A DNA stretch of 47,331 nucleotides from Welwitschia mirabilis (taxonomy: Eukaryota > Gnetophyta > Gnetopsida > Welwitschiales). Location: assembly GCA_051453625.1 (NCBI GenBank), contig JBOZIK010000001.1:247276377-247323707 (forward strand), written 5' to 3'. Both the position numbers and the translations under genes were made by a program. Below are positions 21,474 through 32,394 of this stretch, piece by piece. Position 1 is the first letter of the stretch; the number at the start of each line of letters is the position of its first letter. Under the pieces are notes generated by a model. The model did no database searches. It saw only the letters and a list, made by a program, of their open reading frames with translations, and had not been told where the DNA came from.

Positions 21474-22921
21474 CTAAGTGAAAGGTTAAAGATCCCATTG
21501 AAAATACATCTCATGTTTCTTCTTCTTGTCCTTTTTCTACCCCTTCTCATTATTCTTGAATAGGTGCATAAATGATAAAATCATTAGATAAAAAATTTTA
21601 AGATAAAATAAATAACATATTTGAAAAGTAAAATAAAATATTCAAAAATTAATAATAAATTAACAATAATCTTGTGAAGATGGTTTCTTATTGAAGATCC
21701 ATTAGTCAAAACATGTACCTTAGTTCCTTTAATGTCATAATTTTTCTCGTGCATTTTTTAGTTGTACTTCCCTTGTCTTGCATTTTGCTTAGCTTACACA
21801 CCCTTTTCTTTGATGTAATGGTTCTTTAAAAAGTAATGAAGCACTTTTATTTTATTTCCATGCATCATATATGCTTATGTAATTTTGTTCTTATATATGT
21901 TTTAATTTTTATTTCACTAATTTTAAGGAGAAAGTTAAGTTTAGAGGAGGGATGAACATTTCACTTAAGGTTTTATATTCTATTTGTTATTAATTATATT
22001 TGAGTATAATAAACCTCAAAATTAGCTAACATTTTTCAAACTTTTGCATCATATTTGAATGTTTTCATTTTGCAATTCTTTCTTGTTATATACTTTTTAC
22101 ATAATTTTACTAAAAGATTAGAAAAACATTATTTGGAAGTTGTGATAACAAGTAAAAATTGATATCTATTTCAAGGACTAAGGACATTTTAGCATAGTCA
22201 AGTTTTAAGTTTTATGATTTTATGAATCTATCTTAATATATACTATTAATTGCATATAAAACTAAAATTCTTCCAACACCATTTTGCTTTTCAACTTTAT
22301 AATAAGCTGATCCAACATGAACTAAAATGAAAATTTATAGAATGTTGATGCTATTAGTGGAATTTAATCTTGGCATCAGTTATCTTAGGAGTCAAAATCT
22401 TATTTTCACATTTAATGAGTATTCATAAATGTTCAGTTCGTTGAGGCTATTAGTGATCTAATCTAAGTAGGTTAAAAATTATGTAACTTTATAAAACAAT
22501 AATCCTAACCCTAATTTTTGGATTATAAAATGGTAATAACCCCTTATTACATGGAGTATTTTAGTGTACATAACCTATAATCAATATTTTATAGGATAGC
22601 TCCAGATATGTGTAGTTTCTAAGTTTCTTTTCTTGAGACACGAGATAACCTTTGAGGCTAGCATGACATTTCCAGCATTGGCATAAACGCTTTATTCATG
22701 TAGTTTTTTCTCTATTACCATAATAAGGACTAAACCTTTCTTTAATTTAGTTTTTATTTAATTATGCACATTTTTCCATACTTAGTATGGATTAGAGTAT
22801 GTTAAGATTTTCTATTTTTCTTAGTAATTTTTATATGTTAATCTTTAGAGTTGCTATTATTTATTATTCTTTAGGATACGTTCCTATTTTTCATGCTTAT
22901 GAAGTGGGATATACAAAATAA

Positions 22922-22990
22922 GATGACTTAGAATCTTCACCAACACTTATATGGTAAATGAGATGATGTCATAAAGCTTGATAATTGATG
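22922..22990 (+). repeat. Dispersed repeat, copy 1
   Basis: Shares GATGACTTAGAATCTTCACC, AACAC, ATATGGTAAATGAGAT and CTTGATAATTGATG with 32311-32394 in the same orientation. This copy lacks about 19 bp present in the other. The core TTCACCAACACYYATATGGTRAA can pair with itself. Confidence 0.75.
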
Positions 22991-23340
22991 AATTCTTAAA
23001 ATGATTTCTTTAAAATAATCATATAGCAAGTATATTTTTACTAAGTTTCTTCTCATTATTATTATTATAATCATGATATATGCTTAATTCTATGGCTTAT
23101 TCCTAGCTTACACTATTGGTTTACAACACACACTCTCTTTTGTAATACATAATCACACTATGATAGTTATAGAAGTTGATTTTGTACAATATTTACTATC
23201 TTTTCTACTACATATTATCCATTAACAAGAATGTCATTGATGCTTTAATTCAAATGATAATCCTAATAATTTTGAAAAAGATCAGGATTATCTTCATAAG
23301 ATTTGTATTCCTAGGATGGTACTTATTAGGCCTTGGAATA

Positions 23341-23412
23341 GTAAAAATTATTTTTTAAAGGTAAATTATGCATAGTATTAAAATTATTTTTTAAAGGTAA
23401 TTTATCATCTAC
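23341..23412. repeat. 36-bp tandem duplication
   Basis: AAAATTATTTTTTAAAGGTAA occurs exactly at 23344 and 23380. The flanks also match, giving two units of 36 bp. Confidence 0.85.
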
Positions 23413-23649
23413 ACATGGATCTCTTTAAGAACTGATATACAAAAAAATAATAATAAGTAAGTACAAAATATTTTAAGGTATTAAAAACCTCTAATTAATT
23501 AAAAACCATAAGAAAAATAGATTTTAAAGAAAAGAACATGAGAAGAAAGACAAATAACATGCTAGAAAACACAGTAAGTGAAAATATAAGAATTCAACCA
23601 CTTAAAGAAAAGTATATAATAAATCTAAGAAGAACTTATAGTAGATCAC

Positions 23650-24690
23650 AATACCAATGCTTTCAAATTTGATAACAATCACTATGAAATGTGGAAAATA
23701 AAGTGTCCATGAACACCATTACTTTGATTTTTTTTCTAAAAATGATGTTAACATATTAGATAAAACTAGTGATCTTAAGGAGTTAGCTAAGAAAGCATAG
23801 TTTAGTTTAAATAACTTAAAATTTGTGATTGTTTTTTATGTTTCCTATAAAATTGAAGATGTGAGATAAAATCTTAGTTTGAACAGCTACTATAAGATTT
23901 ACAAAGGAATAGATGAAGTATTTCTTGATTGTAAGAAGTTTAGTATAAAAATTGCAAAATCTAATGGGATATTATTAAAACAAAATAAAAAACAAAGATA
24001 AAGATGTAGAAAATTATGTCCAAAGGATAAAATGTGTTATGAGACAATTTAATGTTGTTGATAGTTATTGTCTTCTTATGAGGTTGAATTGAAAATCTTA
24101 AGATATCTAAATTCCACTTTTTTGAATGTTATAATCACACTTATAAATTCCATGAATTATGATATTATGTTATTAGAGTATTTTGTAAGAAGAATGGTGC
24201 AAGTTATATTTACATTTAAAGTACATGAAGTACATACTAATATAATCTCTCTTAGTGCTATGTAAAATCTAAAAAGTGAAGAAGAAAATATTATGATGGG
24301 AATAACAAGAAAAGATCAAAGAGATAGAGGGAAAATGTTTTTAATGTAAAAGAGGAATACAAAATGGTAATAAGGATGATTTACTAACATTCGAAAGATA
24401 ATCAAAATAATAACTATAATAACTATGAAAAGGAATTAGGAAATAATACTAAAGGAAAAAGTATGTTATTATTACAAGAAACCTAGTGTTATTATTAACT
24501 ATCATAAGATAATAATTTATAAGGAAATGTAAAAGGAGATTCAACACCATGTTGCTAAAGATAAAACTCAAAATAAGCTTGGTGAAAATAAATAACTAAG
24601 CTTTGTAGCTCTGAGAAGTCTTTAATTCTTATACATAAAGCACTTATTGTTAGTGATAACATTAATAAAAAAGCTATGATAATAGTTTAA
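23650..24690 (+). pseudogene. Second copia gag remnant
   Basis: Reads an NAFKFDNNHYEMWKIK segment near 23657, then ELAKKA.FSLNNLKFVIVFY, and from 24068 the open frame with INSMNYDIMLLEYFVRRMVQ followed by HTNIISLSAM. Copia gag proteins of the Ale/Angela type show F.G.NYxxWK.KM, then Wxxxxxxaxxxixxxl, a SLPxSWDxxVxxI segment and a final regulatory region. A zinc-knuckle start follows at about 24459-24485: CYYYKKPS where the family has CYxCKKPGH, so the second Cys is now Tyr. This is a different family from the SIRE-like element to the left. Several TAA and TAG stops interrupt it. Confidence 0.65.
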
Positions 24691-24699
24691 AAAGCATGA

Positions 24700-24960
24700 G
24701 TAGGAATTTCTAGTTGCTCATGATGAACAATATCTTACCTAGTGGGTACCTAAGGCATATTCTAGAGCAAATATACATTTTTTTTAATTTATGAAAGTTG
24801 TTAATAGTGAAGATAGTTTTGAAGGAGGATATAATCTAAAGTTAAAATGAAATGATGATGTAAAAGTTAGTAAATCTAATGGAAAATCATTCATTATTAA
24901 TGAAGAAAAGAATTTTATAGTATTAAATGATGTATTTTATCATATAAAAAAGTGAAAAAA
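24700..24960 (+). pseudogene. Second copia protease remnant
   Basis: Reads VPKAYSRANIHFF, then MKVVNSEDSFEGGYNLKLK, then NDDVKVSKSNGKSFIINEEK and NFIVLNDVFYH. This resembles copia WxxDSGASxHVTxxxxxFxxF..., VxxGxxxxxxVxGxGxxxxxxxxGxxxxLxxVLYxP. The DSG is not preserved. Position directly after the zinc knuckle supports the call. Confidence 0.5.
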
Positions 24961-25879
24961 AAAGTTAAAAATACATAAGAGAGCTAAAAATAACAAGAAG
25001 TTTATGATGAAAAAGGGATTACTTAATGACTCAAGTTTATGAATTTTGGATTTTTCATAAATTATTAAGTTGCTTCTTTCCTTAATACATGAATAAAATT
25101 ATTGAAAATGAAATGGTCAAAGGGATTTTAATATGAAAGTGCTTAATAAATTAAAATATAAAGATTATATTTAATATAAAGAAATTATAATTTCATTTTC
25201 TAATATATGAAAGATCACTTTGAAAACTAAGCACTTCATTATTAGACTCCTTAGAAATAAGAGAATGTTCTTAATATCCTATAGGAGATAAAAAAAGTAA
25301 TGAAAATTAAGTAATATGAAGATGAAATAAGTGATAAATAGAGGCATACCTAGTAGTTCTATGATATTACATCATGAATATTCTAGCACTGACAAACTCA
25401 TTATCTTCATATATGCACTATGTGATTCTCATAAATAGACATGGAAAAAAATGAACACCATCTATATTTTATCCATATTTTCACATCTAATATATTCATA
25501 GTGTTATAGTTCTTTATCTAGAATAATGCTTTTACAAAATGTCATATGTATTATACTTTATTGAAGAGAGTTAAAAGATGAAACAACATAAGTTCTTAAA
25601 CGTTCCATTCACATTTAAGTGCCTTCTTCTAAATATCTTATTATGGATAAATATTTTAAGTCAAGTACCTTGTTATACATATTTTATTATAAAAAAATAT
25701 TTTAAATTAATTAATATTATTACTCATAATGGAAAAGATGATTAAGAGAAGGTGTATCAGGTAGTAGTTATGCTTGTCCACTAGCTAGTGATTCATAAAT
25801 TCATATTTTTTATTAATGTTTATGTCTCTATGCATAGGATGATTGGATATATTATTGGAGGCTTGAAATTATTGTTTGG
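24961..25879. other. Unassigned AT-rich DNA after copia protease
   Basis: The integrase and RT expected next are not recognised. No long frames and no repeats stand out. Confidence 0.4.
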
Positions 25880-26145
25880 TACTTGATGATATACTTTATG
25901 CTTGATGTTTCACTTTATGCCTAAGGTTAAACTTAGTTGCTTAATGTTAAACCTTGTAGTTAATTCATACTTCATGCTACATGTCAAACTTGACTATCTA
26001 ACATTGCACTTGGCTGTTTAACATCATACATTAATGCCTAATATTACACCATAATACTTAATGTCATTCTTGAATACCTGACATCTCACTTTAATATCTA
26101 GTGTCATACTTATATGGGTAACATCACACTTCATACTGATATTAC
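25880..26145. repeat. 20-bp minisatellite, about 13 units
   Basis: Units of 19-21 bp follow the pattern TRCYTAATGTCACACTTRA. Examples are TGCTTGATGTTTCACTTTA, TGCCTAAGGTTAAACTTAGT, TATCTAACATTGCACTTGGC, TACTTAATGTCATTCTTGAA, TACCTGACATCTCACTTTAA. The units are much diverged from each other. The period is not a multiple of three and there is no open frame. Confidence 0.85.
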
Positions 26146-26845
26146 AAATAAAACTTATAATCTACATAAGATATAAGTGAAAAAAAATATAATCAACATC
26201 ATTCTAATGGAGTGTTGTAAGTGTATGACCATTTATTAATAAGAGTTAAACCTAAGAGGAGTTATTTGAAGTTGGAAAAGTATGTCAAGTATAGTCAATG
26301 TTATTTTGACCTCTTTAAGATTCTAGAAAGAATAGATAAGCTTGCCTAGAAGTTGGAGTTTCCTTTTAAAATGTTAATAATTCATCTAATCTTCCATGGA
26401 CCTTACTATAAAAACAATTCCTATTAGTACATTCTTAATTATAAAAATATTCTACTTAGGCCTAACCTCATATTTGATGTTAAAACATTAGAGATGGTAG
26501 ACCTTAGAATTAAAAATATTAAAAATGATAACAATCAATAGGTATTAGGAAAATTTGTTCAATAAATCAATACACCTAAAGTAATAAATAATGTATGCAA
26601 AACATCATTTATTAAATCTTTAATGTAAATTAGACTTATTTCATTTAACCTATAAATATTATTACATTATTTTAGAAAATAATTTTTTAGAAGTTACTTA
26701 AAAGAATATTTTATTTATATCTTTATCTTCTATGGAGTAAGTCATAGAAGTAAACAATCAAAGTAATAAAAGAAAAAAACCCTACTACATTATTATAAGT
26801 AAATAAAGTGCATAAGAATGGACCACAACATTAAGAAAAAGGAAA
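26146..26845. other. Unassigned, possible worn gag
   Basis: A broken + strand frame with ELEKYVKYS-like, FDLFKILERIDKL and FKMLIIHLIFHGPYY stretches (about 26265-26420) recalls the middle of a copia gag. The match is too weak to call. Confidence 0.25.
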
Positions 26846-27310
26846 TGTAATGATCCTAATTTCAATGTAATTTTAAGTAAATAAAGTTAATATAAGATTA
26901 ATCTCCATTTATTATGTATTTAATAAAATGTAGAAAGTTAAACCATTATATTTGTAAAGTTATGTCTTAATGATACCTATTCGGCAAGATATAATACCTT
27001 AGTATTAGGTGGAGTTGAATGATAATCCATGATAATCTTGAATAATATCTAAAATTCTTAGAAGATGGGATAAGGTAATATTCTACATATTTACCTTTAA
27101 TCCCTAATCCAATATCCCTATCATTATCAAAAATAAGTATGAATAGTCCTTAATGATTAATAAATTATCATGCTTTTGATGCAATATAAATCGAGGCTTT
27201 TATTCATTTGTATTTTACTTTTAGAGCTTCTATGTTGTATTATTCAATCATCATTATATTTCTAGTTATTATATTTTTTAAATATTATTAAAATTATTTA
27301 AAAAATTATC
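26846..27310 (+). repeat. Chromovirus-like LTR start
   Basis: TGTAATGATCCTAATTTCAATG (from 26847) fits a decayed TGTAACGATCCTAATTTCG, a common opening of plant chromovirus LTRs. About 335 bp downstream, ATATAAATCGAGGC (27184-27197) resembles the TATA box of such LTRs. The right end is not defined, and I found no primer site. The orientation is opposite to the Ty3/gypsy pol at 28.1-31 kb, so it may be a separate insertion or solo LTR. Confidence 0.4.
27184..27190 (+). promoter_or_regulatory. Possible LTR TATA box
   Basis: ATATAAA, followed by TCGAGGC, in the expected place inside the LTR-like sequence that starts at 26847. In DNA this AT-rich the motif alone has little weight. Confidence 0.25.
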
Positions 27311-28149
27311 CTTTATTATTAAAGCATAATATCAATATCCATGATATGATATTTTATATACAAATTAATCATCAAATTATTAAACATGATAATTATAAAA
27401 TGATATGTAAACTACTAATTAAAAATTTAATCATGCACTAAAGATTCATATGTCAATGTTTATTCTCAAGTTACAATACCATATTGTATTTACTTAACTC
27501 ATATGAGCATAAAAAAAGTATTATTATAGTTTTTTAATTAAATAAAATATAGAATTATCATGGCTAGTGAACTTTTCTTTAAAAAACATTAAGTCTTATC
27601 TCTTCTAAAAAATAAATTTTAATGACTCAGGATCAACCTATGAGCTAATTTTACTATCCATATTTGATTTTAATGTGGCATTACTGATTTCTCTTATAAA
27701 AATTAGAATAAGAAAGAATAATATCTTAATAGTAATCAAGAACATCATTTAAGGACATTACATAACACTGAAGAGAAAAGCAGAATCTTTATTAAATAAG
27801 TGAAAAAATCATGATGTCTAAATAGAAAAATGTATTCATCTTTTCTTTCCTAATGTTTCAACAAGAGACTTGAAATTTCATTATGCTAAATACAAGATAT
27901 TGGATAACTGATCGAGCTAAGTCATATTGACTTTAAGGTCTAGTTTGTAAGAGCACTAGGGAGAGTAAGGATAGTTTGTTAAGGACTAAATATCCCTATG
28001 AAAGTTATATTCATGTCCTTCATCTCCCAAAACCCTTTATTTAATCATAATAAAATAACATGACTTTTTAATAATAGTTATTCTACAAAGGTTACATTCT
28101 TTAAATAGTTATACAATGTTTAATGATGTATTACAAACAATAAATCTAC
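27311..28149. other. Unassigned AT-rich DNA
   Basis: Should hold the 3' LTR of the - strand Ty3/gypsy element whose integrase ends near 28150, but I could not define LTR borders. No coding remnant is seen. Confidence 0.35.
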
Positions 28150-29440
28150 TATAATAGATTTGAAAAGAAGGTTTTGGAATTGTTAAAAACATCTCCTCGT
28201 TAAGGTTGTTGTTGATCTTTAAAATTCTATTTCTTTATGGTATCATTTTACTATGAGGTCTACTTAGCATTAAATTTTTCGTCCTCATCATGCTTGTCTA
28301 TATTAATCCAGAATTTATTAATTTTTCTTTACAAATAATCCAAGGCAATTTTGTTTTATATATTGTTCATTTTCCCAATTACACTTTTCAAAGTGAGACC
28401 ATTCTGTTAATACTTCTTTTATCAATTTCTGTCTTAATTTTTTCCCCTCTGTGATCTTTAATAATAACTATATTAATTGTAAAGTGAGGTTGAATCTTAC
28501 TAAAAGTTTCTTCTAATTCATAATATAATCATTTGATTTTTCTAAGTAATAAGGTTTGAGAAGACTGATATGGAACCCTAGGTGGACAAGATATCAATCT
28601 TTTGAAAGGTGAATTTTATATGCTAATTCATCTATTCTCTTAATAACATGGATACATCCACAAAATTGGGATGTTGATTTACATATTTTCCTAGCTCTAA
28701 GGTTACTTATTTAGGTTTAACTCTTAATAGTACTTAGTCATAAACTTGAAAGATGTAGTAGGAATGTTTTTGTGCATCTTCTAGTTATTTTTGCACTTTC
28801 TTCATTACTTCTATTATTGTCTAAACTTATTATTTTGCCCTTTATATCTTTTTGTTATATTTGACCAACTTATAAGAATTCCATAATTTATGCCATATAT
28901 TTCTTTGAAGGGATAACATTTAACTAAATTTTAATAACCTTGGTTATAAGTGAACTCTATCAAATGAAGGAAATCTTTCCATCTTCCTAGTTCATTATCC
29001 ACATAAATTTTTAACATTTCTTTAAAGATACAATCCACTCATTCCATTTGCCCCTCCATTTCTAGATGAAAATCTATACTAAAAAGTACCTAAGTACCTG
29101 ATTGCTTAAATAATTCTTATCAAAAGTTTGATACAAATTTTGGATCTTTGTAGAAAATGGTAATTTTAGGAATTGTATGTAAATAAATAATTCCCTTATA
29201 AACTAAGTTACAATGTCTATTATAATGTCCATAGTTTTAGTTGAAATGAAATGTGCCAAATTAGAAGCCAATTCACACATATAAATATGACATCATGTTG
29301 TTTAATGATCATTTATAAACCTATAAAGAAATCCATAGTAATTTATTTCCATTTCTATGATGGTAATCCCAAAGATTTTAGGAATCTAATCCACTTTTTT
29401 TATTCTAATTTAATCACTTAAAATACTGGGTAAAATTTGA
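28150..29440 (-). pseudogene. Ty3/gypsy integrase remnant
   Basis: Core: ITMDFFIGL (about 29330), HFISTKTMD, KDPKFVSNF, FSIDFHLEMEGQME, IYVDNELGRW, LHLIEFTYNQGY and IYGINYG match family blocks ITMDFVxGLP, AHFIPVKTT, SDRDPKFTSxFW, FSTAFHPQTDGQTE, YVxxxxxxW, LPLAEFAYNxxxH and VYGR. The second catalytic Asp block is changed (YKDP for SDRDP), and QTE has become QME, keeping Glu. C-terminal part: KYVNQHPNFVDVSMLLRE for GKLSPRYIGPFEIxxRVGxVAY, then FSNLITXKN and a WSHFEKCNWENEQY-like segment for WRNHxxEEATWExE. The protein would insert the DNA copy into the genome. Confidence 0.85.
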
Positions 29441-29889
29441 TAAACTCTTTAACCTATTATTTCATTTCTAACCAATAATACTACTTCCTTAAAATGATGT
29501 ATGTTGTTACAAAGATTAGATGATTTGCATATAAAAAGTCATGTGCTTCTCTATGTTATTGAATACACCAAGGTCTCATTGAATACAAACTCAATTTTTC
29601 CTTATCAAAATCACATTGGTAGTTAAATAAAAAGGAGAACTTTATTTATTATTCAAAACTTTATACCAAATTTATTTTAATACCTATCTTGCAGTACTTG
29701 TTCTTTAATTTATTTGAATACCTTATCTAGGTATTTACTATATAGATTATCATACACCACATGTGATTAATAACATATAAAAATTTCTTCTATTTTATAG
29801 GTATAAATTTAAGATCAAAATCATATTCTATTAATAATTATAGCCACCTTCATTATCTAATATTTAGAAGAGGTTATCTCTCTAAAAAT

Positions 29890-30200
29890 TCTAAACTTAT
29901 TTGATTAGTCTTAATTTGAAAATTATTTTTCAAAAAATAGTATCTCCATACTTTCAATGTGTGAATTATGGTACAAATTCTGAGTCATGAACTAGATAGT
30001 TGCATTGATGTTTGTTTAATTTTTATGATTCGTATGTAATCACTCTTCCTTCCTACATTCAAACTGCACTTATTCTATCTTCAAAAGTATATGTGACTAC
30101 TAAGAATTCTTTATGAATTTTCAGGGTCTTTAAAAGTAGGATTGTAATTAATAATGTTTGATTCATAAAAATTCTTCTTTGCCTATTATTAAAGTGAAAT
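29890..30200 (-). pseudogene. Ty3/gypsy RNase H remnant
   Basis: Reads FLVVTYTFEDRISAV, EGRVITYES, KLNKHQCNYLVHDSEFV and KYGDTIF. This matches VVYSDASxxGLGxVLMQEGRVIAYASRQLKxHExNYPTHDLELAAVVFALKxWRHYLYG closely. The DAS of the first catalytic Asp has become TFED-like, and HDLEL has become HDSEF, keeping Asp and Glu. Stops replace Gln-Arg in ASRQLK. Confidence 0.9.
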
Positions 30201-30209
30201 GGAACTTTA

Positions 30210-30950
30210 TCTGTAGCTAAATTTTTCATCTTGTAATTTTGGAAAAATTTCAGATGAAATCCTTGTTGAATCTTATAAGACTAAATAAGCTTTTTACTTC
30301 AGTGGGAGTTTTTATCTTAGGACATTTTCGTATAGCTTGTATTTTGCTAGAATAAATTTTTAAACCTTCTTAGGATATGACATGTTTCAAATAGGGGATT
30401 AAATTCTTAAAGAATCTCGATTTATCTTGTTTGGTTATCAAAATATTTTGTTACTAACTTCATGTATTTGACATGTTCTTTCTTAATTTTAGACTAATTT
30501 AAAATATCATCCATAAAAACAATAATAATTTAATCTAAATAGAAATAAAGATATTTTTCATCAATGTTATATGTATAATGGGATCATCTTTCAAACTAAA
30601 AGACATAACTAGGAACTTAAAATATCCATATCTAGTTTAGAAATCCATTTTTGGAACATCATCTTCTTTAATATGAATTTAATGGTATCCTAAATTTAAA
30701 TAAATTTTGGTAAAATAACTTACTCCCTCTACTTGGTCAAAATATTATAAATTCAAGATAATGGATACTTATTTTTTTTATATCTTATTTAACTACTTGT
30801 ACTTAATGCAAACGCTTATTAATCCATCTTTCTTCTTTAGAAACAAAATCAGTAATCCATAAGGTGATATACTAGGCCTAAATTTACCTTTAATTACTGG
30901 TTTTTAAATATACAATTAACTTTTTAAACTTAATGACTAAAAATTTCTAT
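30210..30950 (-). pseudogene. Ty3/gypsy reverse transcriptase remnant
   Basis: N-terminal: KFRPSISPYGLLILFLKKKD (about 30870-30930), FDQVEGVSYFTKIYLNLGYH (about 30685-30740), KEDDVPKMDF, TRYGYFKFLVMSFSLKDDPI. Then FMDDIL at about 30500-30517 for the YxDD box, followed by SKIKKEHVKYM, and KCPKIKTPTEVKSLFSLIRF for the thumb region. The family has RPSxSPWGAPVLFVKKKDGSxRxCIDYRELN, FDQLxGAxxFSKIDLRSGYHQ, FVVMPFGLTNAP and FIDDILVYS. The first catalytic Asp (KIDL) is now Tyr (KIYL), and the FMDD box still has both Asp. The enzyme copied the RNA to DNA. Confidence 0.92.
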
Positions 30951-31479
30951 GATGCTTAAGAGATCTAATATACTTCTAATACAATATTAATTGCATGTTT
31001 CATCTTTTTATTTAGTAGTAAACCAAACTTATTTTCAAATACTTCTGAAAAGTTATATAACCTAATAGATAGCTCTACTTTTGCTTCATTTTTCATTATG
31101 GCATAGAAATGGAGCTACCTTAAAGGCTTTTTTATTTTTTTAATTTTCATAAATAATAATTATTTTCTTATACTCTTTTCTTTTAAAAGACGAAGCAGGA
31201 ATAAGTATAATCTATTCTTAAAAAGATTCTCTAACATCATATTTTCCCAAAAGGAATGTTAACATGTAAAAACTGACATTCTAATTACGTTAAATGACTA
31301 AATTACCTTAATTAAAAATATTAATATAAGTGATTTTATCATAAAAATATGACTTTCATTGATTTTCTATAACAATCATGGGTTTATAGTTTTTCCATGA
31401 CATGTTTAGGATATTTATTATGTTTTGAAGGATATGATTAAATTTGATAATCATTTAGGCTAAAATGCTGGAACCACTA
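30951..31479. other. Unassigned, expected protease/gag side of the Ty3/gypsy element
   Basis: Directly upstream of the RT on the - strand. I see no protease motif and no zinc knuckle. It is either lost or too worn. Confidence 0.35.
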
Positions 31480-31879
31480 TTTAGATCATGTCATGCTACT
31501 AGTGTTTTTGCATAAAACACTGCAAATCTCATGTTTTAACTTGTCATGAAAAATTAGTCTAAATGTAGTTATGGGCTTAATTGAATTCCATGTTAGAAGA
31601 AACTTGCATTCTTCATGACATGTGATAGTGATGATGATGACACATAGAAATGACATGTGACATTACTAAGTAAGATAATGAATGAGAAACATAACAATGA
31701 CAGTGGTTATCAAAAGAAGTAACATTCAAGAGCTAAGTGTTAGCTTCATCATAATGATTTATATCTAATAGAAATGAACACAAAATTCCTACCTAATGCC
31801 ATCATTATATAACTACTTACTTAATGCTACAAGTCAAAGTCTTATAACCATCTGACCTTAGCCCCACACCATCTTTTCT

Positions 31880-31889
31880 TATAAAAGGG
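31880..31889 (+). promoter_or_regulatory. TATA box of an LTR-like region
   Basis: TATAAAAGGG is preceded by a C-rich block and followed by a GC-richer stretch. It is one of the few convincing TATA boxes in the window. A start site near 31910 is expected. Confidence 0.4.
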
Positions 31890-31929
31890 CTTTGAGTCCT
31901 TCATTATAACATCCTTTGTTTTGGCAAAT

Positions 31930-32031
31930 AATAGAATCTTAGAACATCAAGTTACAATGGCCTTCTAAGCACTTTTTTAGAATAGAATCTTAGAACATCA
32001 AGTTACAATGGCCTTCTAAGCACTTTTTTGG
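31930..32031. repeat. 51-bp tandem duplication, almost identical
   Basis: AATAGAATCTTAGAACATCA begins both units (31930 and 31981). The units match at 50 of 51 positions, the exception being A or G at the second-last base. All other duplications here are much more diverged. Confidence 0.97.
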
Positions 32032-32310
32032 AAAGTGAGCTTACTTTCAAGGATAGTCTAAGGAATTTATTATTCTTCCTTTCATCTGTAATGTAATGCA
32101 TCTTTATCAGAATTTAGTACTAAAGAGTTGTTTTCTTTTAATTATTAGTAACAATTCACTTTGTACCAAGAATAATTAAGTGAGAATGCAATTATCAAGT
32201 TTTATTTTGTCAGCTGAGTAAATTTGATTTATATAAGACTTAGTAATTTAATGGATCTTATGTACTATAAGTTTATATTTTTATTTTTTATTACTAGACT
32301 ATGAAAGATG

Positions 32311-32394
32311 AATGACCTTAGAATTCACCAACACCCATATGGTGAATGAGATTGTGTCACCATGACTTGAGCCATTCTACTTGATAATTTGATG
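32311..32394 (+). repeat. Dispersed repeat, copy 2
   Basis: Partner of 22922-22990. This copy is the longer one and contains GAATTCACCAACACCCATAT followed by GGTGAATGAG, an imperfect palindrome. Confidence 0.75.

Larger units (their letters stand above)
21480..23640. other. Unassigned AT-rich DNA, probable LTR material
   Basis: No protein remnant is recognised. It holds one copy of a dispersed repeat (22922-22990) and a 36-bp tandem duplication (23341-23412). A stretch near 22600-22700 has a few CG and CAG sites (ACACGAG, CCAGCATTGGC, AAACGC) and so seems less decayed than its surroundings. Confidence 0.4.
28150..30950 (-). mobile_element. Ty3/gypsy pol, RT-RNase H-integrase, decayed
   Basis: On the - strand, reading from high to low coordinates, the order is RT, RNase H, integrase, which is the Ty3/gypsy order. 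Each domain can be recognised despite many stops and frameshifts, and the lengths are near those of intact elements. The integrase ends with a C-terminal region of the type found in chromoviruses. No gag or protease was recognised above 30950. The LTRs are not defined. Confidence 0.85.
31480..32310 (+). repeat. LTR-like promoter region
   Basis: GC is somewhat higher than around it. It has a C-rich block (TTAGCCCCACACC, 31858-31870), then TATAAAAGGG at 31880, and a transcribed-looking region after it. This is how the U3-R border of a plant LTR or TRIM looks. The borders and partner LTR were not found. The tandem duplication at 31930-32031 lies right after the likely start site. Confidence 0.35.

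Noticed and set aside
25880-26145. Regularly spaced 20-bp repeats considered as a CRISPR-like array
   Set aside because: Units are directly adjacent, without unique spacers, are diverged, and lie in plant DNA.
26250-26640. Copia gag remnant
   Set aside because: A few blocks recall gag, but the match is too weak against the AT-rich background; kept only as a remark.
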